A stretch of DNA of 64,000 nucleotides. Source: Hedera helix (lineage: Eukaryota; Streptophyta; Magnoliopsida; Apiales; Araliaceae). The notes beneath the pieces were generated by a model. It saw only the letters and a list, made by a program, of their open reading frames with translations, had not been told where the DNA came from and did not search any database. Position numbers and translations under genes: made by a program. The DNA lies in assembly GCA_947179155.2 (NCBI GenBank), contig OX359273.1:18112875-18176874 (forward strand), written 5' to 3'. Shown piece after piece: positions 34,801 to 46,805 of this stretch (position 1 is its first letter; each line of letters opens with the position of its first letter).

Positions 34801-36207
34801 CGGCATAATATATCATGCCTAAAGCTAAGCCAAATTAAGTTAAAGGTTATGAAAAAGGTCGAGAACAAGTTAGGATGTATTATTAACCTATGTAAGGTAT
34901 AATACATCAAATGTAATATGATTAGAGATGAATGGTCGTGTAATTATGAATTAAGTTTGACAAGTTAAATGATTTTATGATCCTATAATGATGAATATAG
35001 ATTGTGTGTTTACAGATAGCGCACGATGTAGCAACCCAATGCAATGAAGGATAGAAAGGCCAAGCGAGGCAATAAAGGTTAAGTATATAAAGGCGTACAG
35101 GCAAGTTCTTCAGATCTAAGTATAATAGATATTCTACGTGAACTACGTGCTAAAAATGAGTTGAAATGTGCCTATGTGCAACTATGTGATTTATTTGCTA
35201 CATGGCTTATGTGACATTAAGCATTGTATGATAAGATAAAGGATGCATGACGCATATATATAAATTGTAAGCATGTAATGTGTTAGCTGATTAACTTGCT
35301 GAGCTTTATGCTCATTCTTGCTATAAACTAACATTTCAGGTAATGTATTCATGGTTCCGGTGCAGCTAAAGGTACAGAGTGTTATATGCCTGGATAAAGG
35401 TGAAGAAATTTTGATAAATGTGAAATGTTCATATAAATTTGATAAATGTTAAACCTAGAGGAAAGTAAAGGATGTATGGTTTGTAAATCCATATAGTTAA
35501 AGGTGCATGTATGTATTATTTAAAGTAGATGATGTAATGAGGCTATTTGATTGTGTTATTGTTGTAGAGCGAGTGTTTGTATAACAAAGCTCGCATATAT
35601 GGTATAAATGTATGCCTACTAAGATATGTGAACAGGTACAATCGAACAAGATAATGTATGGAGCAGGTTATGCATGATACAGGTATGAGGTAAGCAGGTT
35701 GATGTATGGATCAGTTATAAGTAGACAAGGACATGTATGATATAGATGTGTACAGGTATTTATGAACAAGAACGGGCATATATAAATATAATGGTTGATT
35801 GTATATGTGAACAGGAACATGTATATGTATATGTAAATCAGGCCATTTATGAATAGGTCATGGAAAAATTTTAATTACAGGTTATGTAAACCATGAATAT
35901 ATATTTGTTTAGGAAATGGTAATGGAATTGAACTCGGTCAAAATTAATAAGAGATGACCTAAATGCTAATGCTTAGTAAAGTGAACGTTGCGATCCTGAG
36001 ACAGGTTTAACAAATGTAAGTTAAATAAGTTTTGATAAAAAAAAAATATATGGACCGAAATTGTGGTCAACTCAATGGTTTTAAAGGTCAAAGGTCAAGG
36101 TTTGACGCACGGGATCCCAGTTAATAAGGTGTTAAGTTAATCACTATGTAATCCAGATATAATTGGACTTAATTAAGGAAGGTGGGATCTCGGGCTATCA
36201 CATTAAC
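31865..36207. mobile_element. Solo LTR with TTAAC target-site duplication
   Basis: A 4333-bp unit (31870-36202) begins TGTGACATCCCAGG and ends CTCGGGCTATCACA. It is flanked on both sides by TTAAC (31865-31869 and 36203-36207). No interior, PBS or PPT is present, so it is what remains after LTR-LTR recombination of a gypsy-type element. It landed in the Athila interior after that element was in place. A diverged relative lies at 57281-58640. Small open frames in it (e.g. 33253-33594) have no domains. Confidence 0.93.
34552..34662. repeat. GC-rich tandem motif inside the solo LTR
   Basis: Four copies of CACGGCCGGGGCCATGG-like sequence at about 34552, 34584, 34614 and 34647 (30-33-bp spacing), separated by GTTTTGTAGGGAAAAA-like spacers. 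GGCCGGGGCC is close to self-complementary. It stands out as a GC island in AT-rich DNA. Confidence 0.8.
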
Positions 36208-36259
36208 TCATTGCTCAAGTATGTATAATTAGTACTTTATATAGTTTGTGTAGTTCTAC

Positions 36260-36294
36260 TTGAGGACAAGCAAAGATTTAAGTTTAGTAGTATT
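36260..36294 (+). promoter_or_regulatory. Athila-type polypurine tract region
   Basis: CTTGAGGACAAGCAAAG ATTTAAGTTTAGTAGTATT precedes the LTR start TGATGAG. In Athila elements the tract normally reads AAGTTTGGGGG; here G-to-A/T changes have degraded it. Confidence 0.75.
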
Positions 36295-37898
36295 TGATGA
36301 GTGATATTTTTACTTATTTATTAAGTACTTTTGGCTTTGATAATTTGTGAATCTTTAAGTATTTTATGTGGTTCTCATATGTTTTTATCTTATTTGGTAG
36401 GTAAAGGTTTCATATTATTGTCATGTATTTTTATGTTATTTTATAGGTCAATAGACTAAGGACTACTAGAGTCATGGTTTGAAACGAACTGATCATGTCA
36501 CAGCCCAAGTGTAGAGCGAGGGACATCGGGGTGCTAGCCTCGTACGATGGTGTGCGGTACAAGACGAGTAGGCTTGCGTGTAGGGGTATGCTCATCAGGC
36601 AGGTGTCGGGGCTCCAGCTGCCTCCTATGACGGGGCACGGTACAAGATGAGCAGGCTTGCACGTAGAGGTATACTCATGACCAAGCAGGTGTCGGGGCGT
36701 TGAGATGTTGCACATCGAGGCGCTAAGCTTCTATAAGGCAAGCATTGGGGTGTAAAATTACTGGACATCAGGGCGCTAAGCTACTTAAAGGTCAGCGTCA
36801 GGGCACTGATTTTTGGACATCAAGGCACCGCTTCGTGCTGATACCTGGCGGCTAGGGTTTTTAGTTTGAAAAATGATGAGCCCTATATACATTTTGAGAT
36901 ATGGCCGAAATATGTTCTAAGAGATAGGGAGGCAGCTAAAAATCCATTGAAGGCTGCCAAACTCTCCAAATTTTGGAAACCAAAGATGAAAAATGATTCA
37001 TCACAAAGAAAGAAGAAGAATAGGAGCAAGCAAGGGATTGACAAACATGGAGGCCATGGGAAGAGGCTTAGAGATTGAAGATTAGATGATAACAGTTTTG
37101 CTCTCTAAACTCTTCCTCTATTTGTGTATTCCATTAATGTTGAGAATTTTATGGGCTATATATTATATATCAGCTATCTTCTTACTTTCAATCTAAGCTT
37201 GCAATGGAACCCAATATATAGTTTTAATTGAATATCTCTCTTTTTAGTTTGCACTATATGAATTGGTTTATCATATTTTGCACTTTAATGTTTGATTACC
37301 TAATCAATAATTAGCGTGATAATCTATATGAATTTGGGAGATGAATTATAGGTTTAGATCCGAATATTATGACATGTGTTTGTATTATTCTATATGGCAT
37401 GGAATACATAATTCTTATATAGGATAGAAATACCTTTATGCCATGTGTAACCATGTGAGAATCTGAAATCAAATAATCTTGTCTAAATACAGTCGAATGG
37501 AATTTGTTTAGAAGGGATATATTTATGTGACCATCGAAAGAGGCTCATAAATAACTTAGAATTTCCGATTGACAATTCATCGTGACTTTATGATTAAATG
37601 GAGAGTTAAGATATTTGAAAGAAGCATTTAGGGAAAATTGTAATCTTAGGTTTTCTTATTCCGTTTATAGTTAGTTTAATTGTTAATTTAAGTCATTTAC
37701 ATTTCACTAGCTTAAATTGATGTCGTTTAAATAAGACTGACTTGATACAAAATCGGTACTTGAAAATCATTAGAGATAACTCCTCATGGGATTGACATTC
37801 TACTTATCACACTATCATTTGTTAACCGTGTATACTTGCATGCATAATTTAAATAAAAATTAAAATCAGAATATAAAATATTTCCAATTTTCCCAACA
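36295..37898 (+). repeat. 3' LTR of the Athila-like element (1604 bp)
   Basis: It runs from TGATGAGTGATATTTTTAC to CCCAACA. It has a GC-rich block at 36500-36850 with a direct repeat (GGTACAAGA.GAG.AGGCTTGC at 36557 and 36639, 82 bp apart) and five or six ACATCGGGGCGCTAAG-like motifs, then a TATATA at about 36884 that may be the core promoter. A plus frame 36866-37078 (70 codons, Lys-rich) is not supported as a gene. Confidence 0.85.
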
Positions 37899-38338
37899 GT
37901 GTCTTGGGCTTTCTTCTTAGCTCACTATATTTTGTTTTTACACTACTCTACGATTTTGGGAGTTCGTAGAATGAAAAGTAACTCTGCAATTTTTATCAGG
38001 TTTTTTTATAAAGTGAGTTTTCATTTACTTTACGACCCTCGTGGCTTGAATATAGTGTTGAACTTACTCTACGTTTTCTTAAAACTAAGGTTAGTGTACA
38101 ATCTATTATTTTCTAGAATAATAAGATCAATATAAATAGTTGGGCTTGAAATAATTGGCACTATAATCTGTGTTGATTTAACAAACGTAATGTTTCTATA
38201 GGAGGTAGAAGCACTATTGTTGCTAATCTCGGAAGTTAGGTCCACACTTTGATTCAAGGATGAATCCTCAAATCCTAGACCTGATCTGTCATAACTTAAC
38301 CTTTTATTCATGGTCAGGGAGTCAGATGAGTACATGAT
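37899..38338. other. Unassigned AT-rich DNA
   Basis: Nothing recognisable. Frames 37899-38135 (plus) and 38069-38386 (minus) overlap each other and show no domain. Confidence 0.5.
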
Positions 38339-39467
38339 GTGATGCCCCAAAATCACTATACTTTCTATAGCTGATTTGATACTCACTATAAATGCTAAAT
38401 CAGTAGATTTATAAATAATTTCATTTATTCATAAACAAAGTTCTCATCTTAATTTTCAAATATCTTTCATTATTTCATACCAAGTTCATTGTAATCGATA
38501 CAAGGAACTTAATACTCATTTAACATTTTAACCTTAAGATTTAGATATTCTATAACTTTACATATTCTAAGATTCACGACATTAAATTATTTGGATGGTT
38601 TTTGGGAACAGAGAATCTTGCGATGACTTCTTGTATCTTCACCCATGATAAATGTTTGTATCTTTATCCATGATAAATGTTTGTATCTTTGTCCAGTGCA
38701 AAATTCTCTTTATGTACAGAACATACTCAACTAGTTAAAACCTCACTCGAAACACATTTGGTTATAGTGATATCTCTTCATATTAATAATTTTACTTATC
38801 TGACATTCAGAATAATAATAAAAAGTGTATACTTGGTCCAAGGAACCTAATGATGAATTTGATCATTTAACATCGATTAGTCTTTATCTCGGATGCTTAC
38901 AGTACTCACAAGTTATTTACCATCCTCATCCAGATAAATAGAACATTATCAATACTATGTTAAGTTTAAAAAATTCTAAGTTTTATCAAAGTAAAGACGT
39001 AACAAGAGAATGTGATAAAACTTGATAATATTAATATAATATTTGATTACATGTCTGAAACTTATTCTTATTACAAAATATTATTATGACTACAATTAAG
39101 AACAAGTAAAGAAAGTAGTAAACTAGTTTATGCATTTCTTCTTTCCTTTTTTCTTTGAGTCGGAGCTCTCGGGTTTGTCTGCAAATTATGTTTATTTACA
39201 AGGGTGGGCTAAGATGTTTAGCAAGTCTTAAACGCATAGCGTATAAGTGAACTCGCACCGATATGACAAATATTTTAACATAGCAAAGACTGAGTGGTGG
39301 TTAGACCTTGAATTGTTCTTTGTCTTTCGACTTAGAACCACTTGCAGTGGATATAGAAAGGGGATAACCTAACGACATCCTATGTTATGCATAACATACA
39401 CTACACTGGACTAATCATGAACAGTGCTACATATTCGTTCATTTCAGTTTACTTCACATGTTAGGAT
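38339..39467 (-). repeat. LTR fragment ending GGGGCATCACA (minus strand)
   Basis: The left end TGTGATGCCCCAAAATCAC is the complement of a gypsy-type LTR end, TTTTGGGGCATCACA. The right side is cut by the insertion of chromovirus copy B at 39468. It includes a 26-bp doublet (CCATGATAAATGTTTGTATC at 38642-38690). Orientation is inferred from the end sequence. Confidence 0.5.
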
Positions 39468-42400
39468 TGTCAGACCCCGAATTTTATGAAATATAAAATT
39501 TAATTTTTTTTCATATATATTTTTTCCATGAAACAGTAAGTGGTTAAATTGACAAAATTGAAAATTAAGGATGCTATGTGCAAATTTTATTATATCGGAT
39601 AATATTCGTTTGGCTGGGAAATATTCGTTTTGTCGGGAAATATTCGGGTCATACGACGGCGCCGAAATAACTAATTATTGGTGGACCCCACAACGGAGTA
39701 TTTTTCGAATACAGAAAACGACAGAAGTAAAATTTTTAAATAAAAATAGTCAACGGTGTTAACACTTTTAACTGTTAAAATACCGGTGATAAAATAATAG
39801 TAGCCTACGGTAATTTATGATATTTTACTGTAGCACACGGTATTCTACAATAACAAAAGGTATTGCGCGGCGTTTATATTATTGAACTGATAAATTAGTT
39901 ATTACACAGTATTTACATTATTGATCTGATAATTGACACCGTAACTGTTGCACATCATTTCATCAATAATTGTCACTACATAATATTTTATATTTTCAAT
40001 TCAATAATAGTTGTTACGTAGTATTTTTCATTATTGATTCAATAATTGTCATTACACTGTATTTCATATCATTGAGTCAATAATTGTTAGTGCACTGTAT
40101 TTTAAAATTATTGAACCAAATAATTATCATAGTAGCAAATACACAGTAATTTATATTATTAAATTAATAATAATCTGTAACGTGTTTATTACATTATTAT
40201 TGAATTATTGTTGTAGCATTATTTTATTTTATATGCAGGACCCACCGGAAGAAAACCCACCGGAAGAAAAAATAAATAAAAATTAATTAATGTGAACAGT
40301 AACATAAATAGTAACATGTAGACCCTATGTGGGGGCCACATGAAAATTAAAATGTGAAATTGCTACTGGAAAGTTAGGTGAAGGAAGGAAAAAGCAGCCA
40401 GCGGCTGCTGCTACAAATTTCAATACTGGCGTGCAGCATGCCAGTTCACCAACCATGTATAGTATCCTCTTTTCTCCTATAAATAGCTTGCTCAGCTGAA
40501 TAGAAAAATCAAACCTAAAACATAAAAATTTTCTAAAAGAATTTGATGAGTTTTCTCTGAGAATAGTAAGGTTATCTTGAGTGTTTGAAAGCCAAAAGGA
40601 GTGTAGAAATTTTTCAAGTAAGTATTTTATTAAAGAGTAGTAATTTCATAAATTCCTATTTTTCACAATACTCACGAATCTTCCTTTAGAAATCTCTTCT
40701 TTAAGAAGATTCATTTTTAAAAGTTTTCTTTGGAAGATTTATTTTGGAATATTTTTTTAAAAACTATTCTAAAGTTATTATATTATACTACAAAAATTAT
40801 GTTATATATATATAATTTTGATAGTTCATAATATATGAATTATCATACACCTTGAAATTTATATCTGCTAATTACTAATTTTATTATAAATATATAAGTT
40901 GATCAACCTCATTTAAATCAATATCCAGTCACTTGTTAAGGTAAGGAATATCAGTCTTTTCACACTCTTAAATTTATTACAGTAAGGAATATCATCTTCT
41001 TTCATATTGTATTATTTAAACTTACCACGGTAAGGGATTATCATTCTTTGATTCTCGAAAATAATATTGTTTCTTTCTTACTCATAAGATGTGTCATTTA
41101 TTTCCATGTATTAAATTGTGGGAATAACCTTACGGCGCGGATTACCGCCTGTTGGTGAATAACCTTTCGTATTCATTCCTTATTAATCTCTGAGAATAAC
41201 CTTCCGGCGCAGATTACCGCATGTTGGTGAATAACCTTTCGTATTCATTCCTTATCGGATTACTGCCTGTTTGATGAATAAATCTTCGTATTCAAATTTT
41301 ATTAAATTGTGGTAATAACCTTACTGCACGGACTATCGCCTGTTGGTGAATAACCCTTTGTATTTATTTCTTATTTGTCTCTTATAGAAATAATTTGTCT
41401 ACACAAATTATCACATGACACTTTTATTCCATATTCGTTTGTAATATCATTTTCTTTCATACTCATAAGTGATATTATTTTCCTTTATACTCATAAGGGA
41501 TACCATCTTTTTCATCTTCCATTATTCAAACTTACTATGGTAAGGGATATTAATTTCCTTCACATTTTGTTAATCAAACCTGCTATGGTAAGGGATATTA
41601 TTTTCTTTCATACACTTAAATCGAAACTTATTATGGAACTATTGCTTCTATAATTCCTGAAAATATTATGTGTTCCATAATAGTTGCACTTCATCATTTT
41701 ATTTGAACCTTCTTATTTTTCGAACCTTTCTATTGAACTGTAACCGTTATTCTGAACTGTGGATCTTGAATATCATTTTTGAATTTCACTCCATATCATG
41801 TTGACAATTTGGACATTATTTGAATCTGCATAAAGTAAACTTCTGATACTTATTCTTTATCCTGCTTCTTCTGTTCATCATCTATATCATTCTAATCATC
41901 CAAAATCAAGTTGTTGTGAATATATGTGGTCAGGGGCACAGATGTGATATAATTGTTGAACAGATGATAGGTTAAAGGCGATATAATAGGTTAAAGGCGA
42001 TACATTTGTTCGGTGTCTTTTATGGCACGTGGTGAATGTTCTCTTTGGCCCTTAGTGCAAAGATGAACTATTGTTTGGTATGATTATGACCAAAGGCTAA
42101 ATCTGGTATAATTATGATCGTTGGTGTTATATTGAATATCTTTGGCCCGTGTGCAAAGATGAACTGTTGTTTGGTATGATTATGACCAAAGGCTGAATCT
42201 GGTATAATGATGACCGTTGGTGTTATATTGAATATCTTTGGCCCATAGTGCAAAGATAAATTGTTGATTTGCATGATTATGACCAGGAACTGTGAATTTG
42301 TATTATCATGACTAATGGTATTTCAGATGATAAAAGTTGATGATATTTTTCTGAAAAAGAGAAGCGAGTGGATATTATAGTCTGCATTATTCTTCTAATA

Positions 42401-42835
42401 GATTGCTCATTCCGCTGCTATTATTGATATGAACGTTGTTCAAGAATTTAACTACGGTTTTTGATATAAACCTTGTAGTCTATTGTATTCTATCAAGAAC
42501 TCAACTGTTGAAGGCTAATGATAATTTATTCATCATTATCTTAGTCATGATATTTCTTACTGGGCTATTTGAGCTCACCATTTCTTTTTGTTCCATTATT
42601 TTTCAACAGGATATGAGAACGTAGCTGGGTTTAGCCAGGGAATGGAGTTCGAGTCCGAGGGATAGCTATCGTAGTCTTCACGTGTTGTAAAATAGTGTGG
42701 CAATAATAGTGAAGACTTAGTTGTGTATTATTATACACTGTATTGTTAAACGTTGTACTACCTTATAATAATTTTGTTGTAGTCTTTTGACAACTCAAGT
42801 TTGGGCTGTGTGGGCCCAGATTTGGGGGTGTCACA
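39468..42835 (+). repeat. 5' LTR of chromovirus copy B (3368 bp)
   Basis: It starts TGTCAGACCCCG (its counterpart has TGTAAGACCCCG) and ends GGGTGTCACA, two bases before the PBS. A TATA box is at 40478-40485. Repeats of TGGTGAATAACC / GGATTACCGCCTG occur every 60-90 bp from about 41100 to 41360, and a ~110-bp doublet (TTTGGTATGATTATGACC, GTGTTATATTGAATATC) lies around 42075-42250. Confidence 0.93.
40478..40485 (+). promoter_or_regulatory. TATA box of LTR B
   Basis: TATAAATA in CTCCTATAAATAGCTTGCTC, conserved in the 3' LTR at 49624-49631. Likely core promoter. Confidence 0.7.
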
Positions 42836-42837
42836 GT

Positions 42838-42855
42838 TGGTATCAGAGCTTAGGG
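42838..42855 (+). other. Primer-binding site of copy B (tRNA-iMet)
   Basis: TGGTATCAGAGCTTAGGG; the first 12 bases match the canonical plant initiator tRNA-Met site exactly. Confidence 0.95.
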
Positions 42856-43035
42856 ATATGGTCTTTAATGGAGATCTGGGGTTAGAACTAGGAGGGGAGA
42901 GACAAATAAAATCGGTCACTAGTGTGTCCCGCCTAAATTAGATTTTGTTATCTAACGAGTCGATTTGAATGTAGGGATAGGAAGTGATGAGTCAGTTTAT
43001 TTAAACTAATAATTATTTTGTGACCACGGTAAAAT

Positions 43036-43650
43036 ATGGCATATAAAACTCAGGAAGTTAACAATGGAGTGCCCGAAACAAATGTAGCTAAGAATCAAGA
43101 GGCCACAAAAAATTCTTCTACAAACTCAGAGTTGAATCTTTTGCCTAAGGAAAAATTTATCCGTGTACTATCTAGGAAGGATAAAGGTGAAAGCTCTACT
43201 ACAGTCGTTCCAGATCCGTTCTTAGAAGCAATTAAAGGACATAATGAACTTACAGAAATTATTGCCTTTAATCTGCTCACTAATTGGAAGAATCATATCA
43301 CCTGGTTATGCTGGATAACAAAGGATCATAATATATGGACGTTTCATATAAGTCTTTGAGATTTATGGCGTTCCAGCTATGATTTTCAAGATTATTTAAA
43401 AATGATGTTTCTATACTTTTGGGCGTTACAATTTAGAGGAATTCATGTTAAGTTAGTCATTATCGTGGAAACTGCAGTCTATCGAAAATACTATTCTTAT
43501 AGAAATCATTGGTACGTTACTACTGATAAAGTTGATGAATCCGAGAAATAGTTCGTTAGAGAATTATTTAGTGGTATGCTCATGGTTGAAATACGTGAAG
43601 ATCCGAATGAAGTACTCAGGATTCGATTTGACGATAACAATCAAGAAACC
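43036..43650 (+). pseudogene. Copy B N-terminal ORF without recognisable gag domain
   Basis: ATG 43036 begins MAYKTQEVNNGVPETNV. It is open to TGA 43357-43359 (TGG in copy A) and continues in frame past TAG near 43549 to a one-base insertion near 43645 that shifts into the protease frame. The content parallels copy A: VLSRKDKGESSTTVV, FLEAIKGHNELTEIIAFNLL, SYDFQDYLKMMFLYFWALQF. No retrotransposon gag domain or zinc knuckle lies between PBS and protease. Only about 1 kb is available there, too short for a usual chromovirus gag. Confidence 0.75.
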
Positions 43651-44023
43651 GAATGAGGTGATAACCGGTAAGCTATTCATAAATTCTCGTGAAGTCTACG
43701 CTCTGTTAGATACTGGCTCTACCCATTCTTTTATCTCACTTGCGTGTGCTCAGTGTTTAAACTTAACTCCTAAAAATTTGGATTTTGACTTATCAATTGA
43801 AACCCCATTAGGATAAATGACTATTACATCTACTGTCTATAAATCTTGCCTAGTTCAAATCAATAATCTCACATTACCTATTGACCTTATTTCTTTGGAG
43901 ATGCATGAATTTGATGTGATTTTAGGAATTAATTGGTTGACTACCCATCTTGCTAAAATTGATGGTTTTCATAAGATTATTAGTTTTCATATTCCTAATC
44001 AACTTGTCATTTCAAGCAACTAA
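43651..44023 (+). pseudogene. pro: Copy B protease
   Basis: Retropepsin-like: NEVITGKLFINSREVYALL, then catalytic DTGSTHSF near 43710, FISLACAQCLNL, then a stop at 43814-43816 and in-frame continuation with ISLEMHEFDVILGINWLTTH. The DTG is intact here, unlike copy A. A frame change leads to RT near 43950-44020. Confidence 0.88.
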
Positions 44024-45134
44024 ACCATTGAAATCTTTAACTGTTATTTCTAGCCATAAAGCCATTCGTTTATTGAAAAACGGATGTCAAGCCTTTTTAG
44101 ATCATGTCACTGATTTGAACAAAAACACGTCAAACTTGAATGATATTCTCATTGTTAATGAGTTTCCTGAGGAACTTCCTGGCTTACTCCCAAACCGTGA
44201 AATTGAATTCTGTATCGATCTTGAACCCGGTACTAAGCCCATTTCCAAAGCCCCATACCGAATGGCTCCCATTGAACTTCAAGAGTTAAAAGTCCAACAA
44301 CAAGAATTGTTGGATAATGGTTTCATTCGTCCGAGTGCATCACTTTGTGATGCTCCTGTTCTATTTGTGAAGAAGAAAGACGGGAGTATGAGATTGTGTA
44401 TTGACTACCGAGAGTTGAACCATGTCACTATCAAAAACAGGTACCTGGTACCTCAAATTAATGACATGTTTGATCAATTACAAGGTGCTCAATATTTCTC
44501 AAAGATTGATCTCTGTTCTGGATATCATCAGTTAAAGGTTAAAGTTGAGGACATTCTAAAGACTACTTTCAGAACTCGTTATGGGCATTATGAGTTCTTA
44601 GTCATGCCTTTTGGACTAACCAATACTCCTGCAGCTTTCATGTACATGATGAACCGAATATTCAAGGAATATTTGGATCATTTTGTGGTTGTCTTTATTG
44701 ATGACATCCTCATATACTCCAAGAGTCGTGAGGATCATGAACAACACCTGAGATTGATACTCCAAAAGCTCCGTGAGAACAAATTATATGCTAAGTTGAA
44801 GAAATGTGAGTTCTGGCTTGAGGAAGTCACGTTTCTTGGGCATGTGATTTCTAGACAGGGAATATCGGTTGACCCTACGAAGATTAAAGCAATACTAAAT
44901 TGGGAACAACCCAAGACAGTAACCGAAGTTCAAAGTTTTTTGGGCTTAGCTGGTTATTATCGGAGATTCGTAGAAGGATTTTCTCGAATCACCACTGCAT
45001 TAACTCAGTTGACTCAAAAAAGTACAAAATTCGTATGGAGCTTGCGAGAAAAGTTTTCAAAAACTCAAGAGGAGACTTTTTTCAGCTCCTGTTCTGACCA
45101 TTCCATTAGGATCAGGAGAATTCGTTATATATAG
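43950..45134 (+). pseudogene. pol: Copy B reverse transcriptase
   Basis: This is the longest intact frame of the family, 394 codons. Linker FPEELPGLLPNREIEF, then RT: LFVKKKDGSMRLCIDYREL, SKIDLCSGYHQLKV, FLVMPFGLTNTPAAFM, catalytic FIDD at 44694-44705, VTFLGHVISRQGISVDP, SFLGLAGYYRRFVEGFS. These are chromovirus RT motifs. The last ~25 residues have slipped frame; RNase H continues in another frame. Confidence 0.92.
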
Positions 45135-45500
45135 CGATGCTTCAGGCAAAGGTCTAGGTTGCGTTCTTATGTAACATGGAAAGGTTATAGCATATGCCTC
45201 TCGACAACTCAAAGATTATGAGAAAAATTATCCTACTCATGATCTAGAGTTGGCAGGTGTCATTTTCACGTTGAAGATCTGGAGACACTACTTGTACGGA
45301 GAAAAAGTGGATATCTATACAGATCATAAAAGTCTCAAGTATTTCTTCACCCGGAAGGAACTCAACATGCGACAACGATGTTAGCTTGAGCTGTTGGACG
45401 ATTACGACCACACAATCTAGTATCACCAGAAAAAGGTTAACGTGTAGCTGACGCTTTGAGCAGAAGATCTTATGTGAGTACAAGTGCACTGCTGACAACA
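45060..45500 (+). pseudogene. pol: Copy B RNase H, broken by stops
   Basis: SDASGKGLGCVLM is followed by TAA (Gln in copy A), then HGKVIAYASRQLKDYEK, DLELAGVIFTLKIWRHYL and DHKSLKYFFTRKELNMRQR, with further stops near 45380, 45418 and 45446. The catalytic acidic positions are still recognisable, but the region cannot be translated through. Confidence 0.88.
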
Positions 45501-46805
45501 CAAAAGCGTATTTTGTACGACTTGCAAAAGATGGAGATAGAGCTAAAAACACCAATGACCCACTTGAAGATTGCGCACGTGCGAGTAGAACCAGCTTTAA
45601 TCGATAAAATTAAAGCTGCTCAAGCTATTGATCCGGAGCTGATGAAGAAAGTATAAGAAGGTGTCATTCCCGAAGCAAGAATCGACGAGAAAGGAATACA
45701 TTGAGTTAACTCTCGACTCTGTGTTTCTAACGATCCTGAATTAAAGCATAAAAGCATGATGGAGGCACACAACACGCCTTTTGCAATCCACCCAGGAGGT
45801 ACCAAGATGTATCGAGATCTTCGACATACATTTTGGTGGAACAATAAGAAAAGGGAGATTGCAGAGTTTATCTCAAGGTGCCTAACTTGTCAACGTGTCA
45901 AGGCAGAGCATCAAGTACCTAAAGGTCCATTGCAACCACTTGAGGTTCCCGAATGGAAGTGGGAACACATCAATATGGACTTCATGATAGGTCTTCCCAA
46001 AGTTTCTCAAGGCTTAGATGCAATTTGGGTGATCGTAGATAGATTGACCAAATCCGCTCATTTCTTGCCTATACGAGAAAACTTTTCACTTGAGCGTCTT
46101 GCTGGTATGTACATAAATGAGATTGTGAGATTGTATGGCATGCCAGTTTCCATAGTTTCTGATAGAGATCCTAGATTCACACCACGCTTTTGGATCAGTC
46201 TACAAAAAGCTATGGGCATTGAACTACGTTTTAGTTCTGCATACCATCCTCAAACGGATAGAAAATCAGAAAGGACGATACAGACCCTCGAAGATCTTTT
46301 GAGACTTTGCGTACTAGACTTTAAAGGAAGTTGGGATAAGTATTTGCCATTGGTTGAATTTTCTTACAACAACAGTTACTAAGCAAGTATAGGTATGGCT
46401 CCATTCGAGGCTTTCTATGGACGCAAGTGTCGCTCTCCAGTATGTTGGAATGTGGTAGGAGAAGCAAAACTGTTGGAACCCGAGTTAGTATGCTTAACAA
46501 CAGAAAAGATCCAAATGATCCGACAACAAATACAGACCGCACAAGAACGACAAAAGAGTTATGCTGATCTTCACCGGAGAGATGAGAGATTCAACGTCGA
46601 AGACCATGTATTCTTATGTGTTTCTCCATGGAAAGGAGTTACGAGATTCGGAAAGAGAGGAAAGCTCAACCCTCGATTTATTGGCCCATTTGAAATCCTT
46701 AATCGAGTAGGAACTGTAGCCTACAGACTAGCCCTACCACCAAGTATGTCTCGCATTCATAACATTTTTCACATATCTATGTTACGTAAATATATGAAGG
46801 ATTAG
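45501..46805 (+). pseudogene. pol: Copy B integrase
   Basis: The N-terminal zinc-binding part has His in EAHNTPFAIHPGG and Cys in SRCLTCQRV. The catalytic core shows INMDFMIGLP, VSDRDPRFTPRFW (Asp codon 46161) and the SERTIQTLED Glu codon 46269, again 35 residues apart (DD35E). A TAA at 46381-46383 replaces Gln before ASIGMAPFEAFYGRKCRSPV. The C-terminal part GPFEILNRVGTVAYRLALP ends at SMLRKYMKD, where an insertion begins. Frameshift and stops lie in 45650-45755. Confidence 0.92.

Larger units (their letters stand above)
30482..37898 (+). mobile_element. Gutted Athila-like element, split by a solo LTR
   Basis: Pieces in order: 289 bp of 5' LTR end (30482-30770), tRNA-Asp PBS (30777-30794), short interior (30795-31869 and 36203-36294), 3' LTR (36295-37898). 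No gag or pol is left. Athila hallmarks are the TGGCGCC... PBS, a GGGAGGCAACCCAA motif at about 30928, and TTGAGGACAAGCAAAGATTTAAG before the 3' LTR. The 5' LTR is truncated at 30482. Internal deletion has removed the whole coding part, from PBS almost directly to the 3' untranslated region. Confidence 0.85.

Noticed and set aside
31870..36202. Complete retrotransposon between the TTAAC repeats
   Set aside because: No second LTR, PBS, PPT or protein inside; it fits a single solo LTR.
36866..37078. 70-codon Lys-rich ORF in the Athila LTR
   Set aside because: No domain, inside an LTR, composition-driven.
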